The position numbers were made by a program, and so were the translations under genes. DNA of 64,000 bases from contig NW_006768779.1 of the NCBI RefSeq assembly GCF_000204055.1, forward strand, positions 1,368,344-1,432,343, read 5' to 3'. Of the stretch, positions 34,784 to 45,091 are shown in pieces. The stretch is from Melampsora larici-populina 98AG31. Its lineage: Eukaryota; Basidiomycota; Pucciniomycetes; Pucciniales; Melampsoraceae. Each line of letters opens with the position of its first letter. Position 1 is the stretch's first letter. The notes under the pieces are model-generated. The model was given only the letters and a program-made list of their open reading frames with translations, was not told the DNA's origin and made no database searches.

Positions 34784-36794
34784 ATGCACATTTCTCAACA
34801 AGTTCAGAGGTCTACTTACCTCTCCCTTTACTTTCTCACTTCATACAAAACCTTTGCATTCAACTTCAAAACCTCACCAGACCCAAATCAACTTACCATT
34901 CAACCTGGTTGTGATCCTTTACCAATTACCAAAGCTACTTGGATTAACTTGAATTTGGATCTATACCTTGCCAACTATCCTGGTGGTCACAATTTGACTG
35001 TTCAAGTTAGTTTCAATCGTCTCTCCCGCATCACTAAGCAATTTTTACTTCAAACTCATGGTGCTTCATCCCAAAAATTCATCTTCAATAGGAATACGCC
35101 TCTAGTGTCAAAGCAAATAATTTCAAGTGTGGTATCTCTGAGTGGTGTAATGCTGGCCAGGTAAGATTTTTATATTTATACCTTTCAAAATGTAAATGAA
35201 AATACTCAGATAGAACTTATGATACTCTTTCAATTTACCCACAAACAGATGTGCTACCCAGTCAAAGGTCGAGACTGGTATGTTTTATTAGCAGCTCAAA
35301 TGTGGAATGAGACAGTAAACTCTTTCTATAATGCAATTGGTTATACCATGTCTTTAGTCAGAGGTGAGTCTTTGTTCTTAGCGAAAAAGATCAAAAACTC
35401 TCAAACTGATTTGACAATTGACTTCTTACAACCTTTCATCTCCTTTTAGCTAGTTTGGTAGAAGTCATCTCGGGGTTTTTTCCACAACCAAACAACTTGA
35501 AGATTTTTTCACAAAAAACGCATTTTGAGATTGGGGCATTAATCGCAGGATTGATTGGCAGTGTATTTGCATTATTACCATTTGTGATTGGAATGCCATC
35601 TGCTATCTTTACTTGGGCTGCTGGTTTAAGTTTCATACCATCCGTTTTAGTTACTACTGCTGCTGTTACTACTAATTATAAACCGGCTCCTGAGGTCGAT
35701 GCTTTCTCTGATGTAAGTTTGTTTCTGTAGCTTTTTCGGTGAAATCTTCTAGAATCCTTGACTGATTAACAGCTTCAATTTTTCTTTCATAAATTAACAC
35801 ATCAAGTGGTCAGAGATCGGTTATATCTTATCAGAACGTCAAAATGAAATTCATAGTGTTCTTAACAAACACGCCCAGTCTGTCCTTGACGCAGGAATCA
35901 GTACTCCAGAAGGTTTATTTGGAAGCTTATCGGGAGGACGTTTTTTAGATGTAGATTCTTTCTTCAATCCAGAACAAGTTGAATCTGAGCTTAAGACTAC
36001 AACAATGTACTTGTCATTTGATCAAGTTTTTAAGTCGATGGTAAGTCTTAAGAAGTCAGATCATATATTTGAGATGTAGAAGATTGAATGAACACGTTTC
36101 TTTCCTCAACTTGTTAACTACTTATCTTGCAGGACGCTTTTGTGACTATTGGTAGCGTACGCTTCTGGCATCTACTTCAATTCACAAATTCCAACCGAAT
36201 GAAACCAAATGACTGACGAGAAAGCTCGTAACATCTTCTATAGGATCCTTGCGAAGGTCCAGGACCAGATGGAGCTAGACAGGGAGATGACGTGTTATCA
36301 TATTGCAAGAATGGAACGTCAGTATATATTCATACAATTCAATTCTCCCTCCTCTACTTCAACCAATCTGATGTCTCTGTTCACTTCTGCTACTTGATCA
36401 ACGTTTATTTGAAACACAAGTATGTATAACGTCGTAAGAGCTTCCTCAGGAAAACATCCTAAGGTTATCAACACAATTCCCAATGCGCAAAAAGTGACGA
36501 GCAAATTCAGTCTCACAGCTGAACAAATCACTCAAACGTCGGTTGAATGTGCCAGCAATGGTGGTCAACAAAACTCCACGTCAGTCGCTTCATTTTTTTC
36601 ATTGCTTGAAACAAAGCGAAGATCAGATCTGACCAAGAATGGAATGAATGATATTCAGTCTACCATCTGCGAATGGCTTGCCTAAATGTTTGATCAGTTT
36701 ACCTGTTTGTGATTGTCGATTAGATATTGTCAAAGCTAACAGAAAGAAACTTGGAACTGTACGAGCTTGTCGTAAAGCAGGAGTCAAGATTTGA
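34784..36794 (+). CDS. Cys-containing secreted/membrane-type protein, paralog B (431 aa)
   Basis: Nine exons: 34784-35005, 35092-35160, 35249-35363, 35450-35712, 35807-36040, 36133-36156, 36244-36317, 36421-36579, 36659-36794. Every junction is GT-AG and in frame (432 codons with stop). The N-terminus (YLSLYFLTSYKTFAF) may be a signal or anchor. Motifs matching paralog A are YLANYPGG, NNFKCGISEWCNAGQ, CYPVKGRDWYVLLAAQMWN, DAGISTPEGLFGSL, GPDGAR...VLSYC and CLISLPVCD. A hydrophobic stretch at about residues 155-200 (ALIAGLIGSVFALLPFVIG) suggests one or two membrane segments. Exon 6 is only 24 nt; the same length and place in paralog A supports it. Function unknown, with DUF7872 a possible family name (unconfirmed). 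Confidence 0.8.
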
Positions 36795-37370
36795 TCATTT
36801 GATTGTGATTTGTTTACTTTTCTCACATTTTAAATCGACTCAAAAAAATTTAGAACATGTAGAAAAAAATTCACATGTCATGTTAGACTTGGGGAGATTC
36901 AAACTCATTTTAAATTTTTGTTTTCTAGTCATCTTGCACGTCATTAATTTCTTTTCATTCTTTGGTCTTATGTCTTGGTTCTTCTGGAGTGAATCATGCA
37001 TTGATATTCATAGATTCTATGATAGATTTTTGACTTGGAAGACCACATGTTCTGCTAAAGAAAAGGCTAGAAAGTTGAGAGGCATAACAAAGCCCTTGAG
37101 TGACAACAAACACATCCATTAGGGCATTTCAAGTTAGGATATTTGGGTTACAAACAACCACGTTTTATTTACATATCGCATTGTGGGCTCATTGCCGGAT
37201 TTTGTTCGTACAATGTAGAATACATTAAGACGCCGTTTGGGTGGATAACCAGATCGAGAATCGGGTACTAAATATTACCCAAGTGATTGCAAAACTTGTT
37301 TTTCCATGTGAGTGTCAGCTCAGTCTAAGATGGATAAGAAAGAACACGTCGAGTATCTTTGGAGATGTAC
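36795..37370. other. Intergenic spacer
   Basis: 3' flanks of two converging genes. The open frame across 36727-37122 overlaps the end of the upstream gene in another phase and has no domain. Nothing else seen. Confidence 0.35.
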
Positions 37371-40226
37371 TTAATGTATAAGCATCAGGTTTGGTGGGTC
37401 TTCCCACTCTCCCCAAGATCTATTCTTCACGACCGCATTTCCCAATTTCACCCCCCCACCACCCTTCTCCCACGAAGCAGTGCTCCAGATATAAACATTC
37501 CACCCCTTCATTTCTTCGAAAGCATCTTTGGTGATCCAGAATGTGGCTTCCTGAGCCTTTACACTCCAATAAAATGTACTCACACAGCGTACGTTATGCC
37601 TGAGCGCACGCGACTTTACATCCAGATCGCTTCCATCATCATTGAGAATCGATCTTATGTTTTTAGGCAACGATCCAAATGCATTCTCATCGCAGAACAC
37701 CAGCATCGAGTGTGGGACTTGGCCATCCCATAACTTCGGACAAGGAATCTTGACGATGTACTGTACGACATCCCCCGAGCGAGGAACGGCGGAAGACACT
37801 ACAAGTCCAGCTCGTAAGATTGTGCGCCATAGTCCAGCCAGGGTGGCAAACTCCAAGATCCATGGCGTGGTGCAAAAAGCTCGTGCCGGGTATACTGTGT
37901 CAACGTCTTGTGGGGTGAGGACCTATCATCATACGGTTAATCAGTAAATGATACCTTGATTCAAATTACGTTCAATCAAGCTGACCTGTCGCGGAGGCGG
38001 GCGGGCCGTGGTGATGATCTTGCCCGACAAGATGGAGTCGATCAGATTCGAGATCCAGTGAGCCGGGTATCCCAATTCAGACACGTGCTCCAGTAAGCGA
38101 AGGAATGCGGTCATATTGAGCGGAGCGTAGATGAGTCCCGGGTCAGTGGTAGACTTGCGTGGATAAGGAAGGCAGATTTTTAGAAAATGCGTGTAGAGCC
38201 AATGCAAAAGCTTTGCCTGTGGCATAAGCTGCTCAAAGGTCAAGAGTTTTTGCGGGATACGCTCCCACCGCAAGTACCGCATCAATGGCGACGGACCCTC
38301 CTCGTTCGCGGGAGTTACGATGGATAATTCCAGCTGAAAGTGGGACCGGACCAATTTACGATCGTACATGACGAGATACTCGGAGAAATACCGAGAGACG
38401 CCTTCAAACTGTGAAGGATTTCGGAGGATGTACGAGGTCACCCCTGTTCCTGGGCCATATTCGAGAATTGGCACACCGTATAGGAAAGACGTGAAAGGGC
38501 CACCGGTGTAGTCACTGGTTTCGGTTTCAGTGATATGGCTTGATCAGCTTCATGGTGAAGGATCAAGCAGGAGCAAGACTTACGGAATATTGCTCATGTG
38601 GATAAGATGGTATTTATGCGGCCACTTCGCCGACGAAAAGCGATCCTTGGCCTCAGTTTCCGTGGAGCGGTCATGAGCTTGATATCGGATTTTTTCAAGA
38701 TGATCGCTCATCTCTCCGAAGCAGACCTCCACCGTGATGCGGTTACGAAGGTTAGCGATTGCTTTGCCGATCATCATGAAGTAGGATTCTAAAACACTCA
38801 TGAGCGTGTTGCCCGGCACCGATGACAGTCCACGATCACCCGCAACACCTTCCAACAGGCTCTCAATGACCCCGCACGGCGAAAAATCCATGTTTGGACG
38901 GGGTTGGTATTGTGGCATTGTGTTTTCCTTTTCCCATAAAATGTCGGCCAGCGTGAGGTTGGGTTTCCATTTCCTATCAATATACGAAGATATGCGCCCA
39001 TCTGCACTACTTTCTTCATTTCGGTAGTCGCGGACAATTTTGGCTAGCTCTGCATCATGTGCATTAAGCAATTTTTCATCTGGTAAGACAATGTAAAATT
39101 CATCGTAGACGCGCTTGTCAAACATCAGACGGGGAAATGATGAGTATGGGTCTACGTGAAGGTCTTCGGGCATGTGTATCCTAGCCATCTGTGCTTGGAG
39201 TTTATCTAGTGCCGTGATTTCTCGAAAGGCTTCAGTTGAATATGGCCCAGTGTGCTCTTGTTTCCAGGCTTCGAGCCTAGGTCGGACAGCAGCCTGGACC
39301 GTAGCAGGAATGTAAACCCAGGGTATTGGCTGCTTGGAATTGTCAAAGGAGTCGAGAAGTCGTTGGATGATTGCTTGAATTCGTTCCCACGCAAAAGCGG
39401 GCATAACTTGAGCCATATAAAAATATGACGCCGTGTTGAGTGTCTCGAGCAACTGGTTGGGTTGCCGTTGATCCAACTGGAAAGCTTCTTGACGAGACAA
39501 TCCCATGGTCAAAGATATATCGTCCAAGAGAGCGAATAAAATCAAGTCTCGTGCCAGTATAGCGGGTTTGACATCCAGAATAGTAAGATGGAGCCTTTGA
39601 TCAGACTCGTGAGACTTGGGGCCGTAAAAGTCATAATTCAGTATAGTATGCACCATATTACGAGCATCTCCTATCCCGCAGAACATAAACGATACGACTT
39701 GGGCGCCCTTTGTTGTTCGCCGGAGTGTCGGGCAGTACAGAGGCTCCGGAATATCGTGGCCAACGGGGTAGTAGTTCCTTTCGTGAGCCAAGTAAGGCCT
39801 GTATCTCGGTAAGCGGAAAATGGCATCGCGAAGTGACTCTTTGGCGCTAGAGTCGTCAGGATCGGTGTGGTAACGCCTGGCCTTGGTAAGGCGAGTAAGC
39901 AGCTTATGCTTTCGAGGATCATCATCGGGGTCTTGCTCTAGGAGAGCTAGAGCCTCAGTAGAGTATTGTACGCTTTTCGCGTAGTCTCCTGTCTCAAAGG
40001 CAGCGGCGGACAGATTCGATAGGGGAGTAGGATCCGAGGGGACGAGTGTTGCAGCTAACTTGTAGGCTACAATGGCTTTTAGAGAGTTTCCATAATCAGT
40101 AAAATGAGAAGGTGACGGTCATCAGGTGGAGATGTTGTGAGTCTCACCTTTACTAAGCTGGCAAGCTTTGTAAAAAGCGTTCCCTCGCTGGCGAGCATCC
40201 TCTGCACGTTCGGTGTTGGAAGACAT
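37371..40226 (-). CDS. TPR + DUF4470-type protein, paralog 1 (883 aa)
   Basis: Four exons on the minus strand: 40226-40148, 40075-38584, 38514-37986, 37922-37371. GT-AG junctions are in frame, giving 884 codons with the stop. The start ATG opens MSSNTERAEDARQRGNAFYK, the first helix of a TPR-like repeat region covering about residues 1-100 (TPLSNLSAAAFETGDYAKSV). A DUF4470-type block follows at about residues 150-220 (VVSFMFCGIGDARNM ... ILDVKPAILARDLILFALLDD). The remaining 650 residues are conserved with paralog 2, including VPILEYGPGTGV, LLHWLYTHFLKICLPYPR and ELGYPAHWISNLIDSI. DUF4470 regions occur in fungal and animal proteins, often beside MYND fingers; no MYND finger is seen here. The biochemical role is unknown. 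Confidence 0.85.
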
Positions 40227-40678
40227 GTTGAATATTGATCACGGTTGTATGTAGGTAAGTGTGACTGGAGACTGAGTGAGAATTTTAATGACGAGTCAGG
40301 ACTCAGGAGGCCTGAGGAGGAGTCCCACGGCTTTCAACTTCGACGTCACACTGCCCCTCTCACTGGTGACTCAAGTCTCAGACTGTGGCAAAGATCTCAA
40401 AGATCTGGCAAAGATTCTGTCGCATCAAACAAGTGAGAAATCAGTTGATCTGAGTCATAATCACTGTATTATTAAAGCAAGAACGAATTCAAACGCATAC
40501 AGCCGACTTCACCTGTGAGGGAATTTAGTCTTAAATGTGCAACACATCAGTGTCACGTGACACGGGGTTCACATGTGACACGGAGTGCGCATGTGGCCGC
40601 AGTCGTGCCGCAGTCACTGCGGGTGGGTGTGGACTCTGTGACTTTGACACTGCGGGAATTATTATGTTTGAGACACAA
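40227..40678. promoter_or_regulatory. Upstream region of DUF4470 paralog 1 with CACGTG palindrome
   Basis: This is the 5' flank of the minus-strand gene. At 40550-40563 lies the perfect 14-bp palindrome GTGTCACGTGACAC, centred on an E-box CACGTG, followed by the related TTCACATGTGACAC at about 40567-40580. E-boxes bind bHLH factors in fungi. The distance (about 325 bp from the start codon) is plausible, but the patch could also be part of an old repeat. Further GTGAC/GTCAC and GCAGT motifs follow to 40660. Confidence 0.35.
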
Positions 40679-40681
40679 TAA

Positions 40682-40826
40682 GGGCGCGTTCACTTAAGGA
40701 ATTTCTGACCAGAAATCACATTCTGTAAAATTTTTAATGCAAAAATGAAACATACACCACCAAATAGACACTTTAAATTTTGCAGAATGTGATTTCTCAC
40801 CAGAAATTGCTTAAGTGAACGTGCCC
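40682..40826. mobile_element. PIF/Harbinger-type MITE, 145 bp
   Basis: Near-perfect foldback: GGGCGCGTTCACTTAA at the left is mirrored by TTAAGTGAACGTGCCC at the right, and pairing continues inward (AGAAATCACATTCTG against CAGAATGTGATTTCT). TAA flanks both ends (40679-40681 and 40827-40829). This is the same terminal family as the 1.19-kb element at 19816. Confidence 0.85.
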
Positions 40827-40828
40827 TA

Positions 40829-40940
40829 AGGGTACTCAAAGTGTACATACTTTTTGCTATATACTTTTTTTGGCAGGGAAAACAAGGCCAAAAGTATATT
40901 TGTTTCTTTTTCCCCGCCAGAAATCTATGTTGGCAGTGAA
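40829..40940. mobile_element. Truncated mariner-type MITE joined to a CACTA-type end
   Basis: It starts AGGGTACTCAAAG directly after the TA/TAA of the neighbouring Harbinger MITE and matches the element at 21281 for about 90 bp. It then breaks off near 40919 and continues as a short CACTA-type terminus (CTATGTTGGCAGTG, ending 40940). It is a junction of two broken elements, not a complete one. Confidence 0.6.
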
Positions 40941-41369
40941 GACAAGTTGTGGCCGACAACTCCACTATCATCTGCAAGCCAAACCACGTTAGTATGATAC
41001 AAGCAAACATTGGATACGGACAAGACGGGCACTGAACAATGACAACTAAATACTTGGGTGGCATCCCAGCCACCCACATCATGTATTCAGTCCGGTCCTC
41101 CAGTGACTGATTAGGATGGACTCCTTGAATGATCAAAAGTGATAATCCAAGGCGCTTGCGGAGTGATTGTGATATGGTTGCACAAGAGACCTCCAATCCA
41201 TTCCAGTCAAATCAACAAGCTTGGTTTGCAACTTGCCCAGGTGAATCAATGGGCAATCAACAACTAGATCATGAAGGATGGCAAGGTTCTTGTCAGAGAA
41301 ACCATGAGGTAGACCAAGGGGCTCATATGTCGCTGGGTCATGGACAATAGATGTTTCCATTGGTACAAT
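40941..41369. other. Non-coding stretch
   Basis: Open frames on both strands (41129-41381) are short and domain-free. No gene supported. Confidence 0.3.
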
Positions 41370-41501
41370 CAAGGCTGCCACTATACTATACTATACTATA
41401 CTATACTAAGACTATACTTGGTATAGTATATTTTAACTATACTGTACTTGAGCTATACTCAGTATAGTATAGTACAACTATACTCATCTATACTATACTA
41501 T
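41370..41501. repeat. Degenerate ACTAT/TATAC array with shared element border
   Basis: The border CAAGGCTGCCACTATACTAT begins it, the inverse of the right border of the 64-unit array at 25641. The array here has decayed into variants (ACTATACTTGGTATAG, CTATACTCAGTATAG) with both orientations present, so it can fold. It is an older or diverged copy of the same element. Confidence 0.7.
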
Positions 41502-41760
41502 GTTGTGGTAATGGACTTAATGTCAAGTCCTTCACAATCAACTCCTGTGTATGTTCTAAGTAGAGTCAAGCTAGATGTGAGAATCATGTGAGTGTTAGGA
41601 TATGGAAGTTGTGAATGGTTTCAAGGTGATGATCTAACTCAATCAGGATGAATGAAGTTGTCTAATTGGGAAGGTGGTTGAAATATGAGGAGGTTATGTG
41701 TCAGGTCTTTGTGTTTCTTTTCCTCTTTGAGAATAGCCCCTTACAAACTATTGTGCACAT

Positions 41761-42166
41761 GTGTTTCATCCCTGTGCTGAATTTTTCATGTGTGCTGTGT
41801 GTGCGTTGAGATTTTTACTCATATACTCTCCCTCTCTTGAGCTCTTTCTTCCTTCCTCACCGTTAGGAATAGATAGCTCAAGAGTACGTACTTTCATTCT
41901 TTTTCTATACTCTACTACTTTATCTGGACATGTGCTCATCTATACTCAAATAGTCTTTTCCGTTCCTCTACCCTGCTCATCTGCAGGTAAGGCGTAGATC
42001 TCATCCGCTCAGTGTTCCATATTCAAGTCTTTTCATAGAGCTCATTCTTTGTGCCTGTCTGTCCAGGTTCATCACTGCTCTATTGCATTGATTATCATCT
42101 GCATCAAATTGCTTCATACTATACTGTGCAGTATAGTTGAACATGCTGATGGAAAACTTGTGTATG
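41761..42166 (+). repeat. LTR-like repeat, copy 1
   Basis: About 400 bp resembles 46790-47160 in the same order and orientation. Shared landmarks are GTTAGGAATA, AAGGCGT..ATCTCATCCGCTCA, TAGAGCTCAT and TGTCCAG. The landmarks look like an LTR (promoter-like, then a downstream leader), but I could not fix TG...CA ends or a duplication. Solo LTRs, or the two LTRs of one decayed 5-kb retroelement, would both fit. Confidence 0.4.
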
Positions 42167-42174
42167 ACTTGCAA

Positions 42175-42649
42175 CACCGCCACAGTTACTTTACTGTTTA
42201 CAGTAAAGTAATGGTAAGATAACTTTTTTTTGCAGTATAAGTATCTTGATACTTAGTATTGGTCTGACCAATACTTTACTCCCAGGTCCTTGGGATGGTA
42301 TCATTGTTTTTGATACCATATTGAGTAAAGTATCAGAAAACCAATACTTTACCCAGCAGTTGCTGGAGAAGTATCAGTCAATAATTTCTCTCATTTAGGC
42401 CTAGATACTAAGTACAGTATTGGTATTGTGGCACAAATACCAATACAGTATTGAGTAAAGTAAGAGTATTGCTTCAGGATACTTTACTTGAGGTAGGTCT
42501 CGTTGGTATTGTGGTTTTTGATACGGTATTGAGTATAGTATTGGTCAATCAATACTTTACTGCCAACCATATTTTACAGTATTGTTTTCCTGATACTTTA
42601 CCAGGTATTGCTAATACAATACCAGTAAAGTAACTGTGGTAGTGCTGTG
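42175..42649. mobile_element. hAT-like element built of TACTTTACT repeats, 475 bp
   Basis: The inverted ends share CCACAGTTACTTTACTG. A direct repeat ACTTGCAA (42167-42174 and 42650-42657) flanks it; two more matching bases extend this to TGACTTGCAA if the boundary is moved. Eight bases suit hAT, ten would suit Mutator-like elements. The body is almost wholly composed of AGTAAAGTA, AATACTTTACT, GATACTTTAC and CCAATAC variants on both strands. No coding capacity. Confidence 0.65.
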
Positions 42650-42657
42650 ACTTGCAA

Positions 42658-44367
42658 TCACAGGGCAAACTCTACTTTTTTGCAACCTGGTCCTGCCACT
42701 ATGCAGTGTTGAGGTTGCATAGTACTCAAGAGAGTTGGATGATCTGAAAAAGCAATGGCGCAAATGCACAAAACAGTGACTGATACTTTTGACCGCCCCT
42801 CAATTGATATGACTTTTTTGGTTTTTTGTCGCAAGTGCAGTGGAGCGGTGAAAATTTGTATGTCACAATTCATATTGTACACCCACTTCGGTAAAAAAAG
42901 TTGCATTAATAATTTAATGCAACTTTTACATCACTATGAGAAATTTTCTCACTGTATGTATATGTAAAATCACACAAGAGTTTGATCATTGGAAACGTTT
43001 GGTAATCAGATAGAAAGTGAAATGCGATCAACTTCTCCAGACTATCGATCACAATGATGTCTGTTACCAGTTGGTAAACAAGATCATTGACTTCATCAAG
43101 TTCGATGATCAACCAAATCTCACTCTCCAAGCATCACTCTCAACTTATCATTGTACCAGATCTCACTTGTAAACTTCAGTTCTTTTATGAATGTTTCAAA
43201 CTTTTGAACATGATACATAAATGTGATGAGAACAGTTGAAATTAAAAGTTGAATCACAAAAGTCAGGTTGGATGGTCAAGAAGCTTGAAGTGATTCAAAT
43301 GAGATAGTTAACAGGTTATGAATTTGGAAACTTTGAGAGTGATTGAGGTTGAAGTGATGATGAGGTGATGTTGGTGGTGATAAGAGAGACAAAATTGGAC
43401 AAGTACGAGAAAATAGAGTGATAGGTTGATCACAAGAGAGTGATGCAAGAGGTCGCAGTTGCATTCATTTGAAAATATTTGACTTTTAGTCGTTTTCAAG
43501 AATGCGCATGATTTTTGCACATATGTGCAAAAATGCATGTGCGCCTTCTTTTGCATTTTGGTTTACCAAATCTGTTTTTTGGGTCACATATGCGACCAAA
43601 TATCAGTGCAGCTTTTTGGTGGTGCACAGTTGGTCGCACACATCACACACCGGTTACCAAAGTGGGTGGTACTTACACAGTTTGAACACTTCCAAAAATG
43701 TCAGTGTCTAGCTGTCTGTCCTATCCTATACATATAAACGGATCCTTTAGCTGGCTTTTTGTGAGTTTACTCAGGCCATTTGCCAGAATATTCTGGGACT
43801 CAAGGTGTGGATGAACCACTGCTTGAATTGGATGGGACAGGAAAGCTTGATGAGGGGGTAGGCTGTGGCAATTCTGACAATGAATGGGATAGTGAACCAG
43901 ATGATTTTGAACCACAAAAGGTACCTAATCACATCCATAAAATTTTCAACATTTCATTACAGATGATTTGCAAAGTAGATCAACTGATCTGTAATAATAG
44001 GACATCAATTTCAAAGCAACTATCCATGTTGCAGACACCGCGTCAGTGATGCTCTCTTCGTTTATGCACGTCTTTTGTAGGACACTCATCTCAATATTGT
44101 TGGAATACTTACCCTAACATCATATGACTCTAGATGTATTCCTTGTCTTTCTCATGATCATGTGCTTACCATCCTAGTTCACTTCTTATCATTAGTTGAT
44201 CATCTCATGTTTCTCACCGGATCATCTGATCCTTGACCTGTTTTCTATTGTTCTCATCGTATCTTGTGATCCTTGACTTTGTATCTACACAGCTGTTACA
44301 TAAAACTTACGTAACAAACTGTGTTTATAAACCACCTAGAGCAGCACAAGGAAAGGGTTTCTTCTTC
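42658..44367. other. Non-coding, repeat-derived stretch
   Basis: No gene supported. 43500-43700 is rich in short palindromes such as TGCACATATGTGCA and GTGCGACCA-like motifs, perhaps a further element end. Frames at 43780-44049 on the plus strand (acidic, DNEWDSEPDDFEPQ) are short and without domain. Confidence 0.3.
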
Positions 44368-44499
44368 ACCCTTTCCGCATTTCATTCATGTGCTCTAGGT
44401 AGGTCTTTTCTTCTCTCAGTCGTGTCTTTTTCTCAATATTGTTGTTTCATGAAATACTAAGGTTACAGACCCTTTCCGCATTTCATTCATGTGCTCTAG
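44368..44499 (+). repeat. 31-bp direct repeat with 101-bp period
   Basis: The 31 bases starting ACCCTTTCCGCATTTCATTC occur at 44368-44398 and again at 44469-44499 without visible change. A recent local duplication is the simplest explanation. The stretch just after (44591-44947) holds a short acidic Ser/Glu-rich frame lacking an ATG, possibly relict coding sequence. Confidence 0.6.
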
Positions 44500-44955
44500 T
44501 TGATCGCAACAAATATCTCAGTCCACAAACGTACAAAGCCTTTATAGACTATGCCCTCTGCGGGTCAGTGAATTTATTACTTCCACCAATGTGAGAACAA
44601 ACACTGCTATCCAACTTGCAAAACTGATATTTTATTTTGAAATTAGAGCTCTTTACTTTGCACCCCAGCAATCTACATACCAAGAATACTGCAAAGAGCA
44701 GACTGTTGAAGGTCCAGAAAATGACCAATCTTCTGAGTCTTCTGGGATGGATGAAGATTCAGAGAAGGAAGAGTCTTCATGGAAGGAGGAATCTTCTGAC
44801 AACAAGCACTGTACTCCTTGGCCTGAGTGGGCCAGAGCTCATATAACCCCCCATACCTCTGTAACAGGGTTCAAGACTCTCTCAAGCCCAAAGAGCCTGT
44901 ACCGCCTGGCCAATAGTAACACCACAGGCATCTATTATGTCCAATAATATTTGAA

Positions 44956-45091
44956 ACTTGATGTGGTGACAGAGTTCACAATAAGTCTCAAATTTGGATT
45001 GAAACCTATTAAAATCCAAGCTCCCCTCCTTGCCTTCAATAGGTTTCAATCCAAAAATTGAGACTTATTGCGGACTTGGACACCACAACTT
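44956..45091. repeat. Foldback element, about 136 bp
   Basis: Long inverted arms: CAATAAGTCTCAAATTTGGA...GAAACCTATT pairs with AATAGGTTTC...GAGACTTATTG, and weaker pairing extends to GATGTGGTG/CACCACAAC. The loop is about 30 bp. MITE-like, superfamily unassigned because no duplication is clear. Confidence 0.65.

Noticed and set aside
36209..36397. Plus-strand frame starting at the ATG at 36209 as a separate small gene
   Set aside because: It overlaps exon 7 of the paralog-B gene in a different phase; the spliced frame is supported by the paralog.
42175..42649. CRISPR-like spaced repeats in the TACTTTACT-rich element
   Set aside because: Repeats vary in length, orientation and spacing, and the organism is eukaryotic; this is a transposon body.
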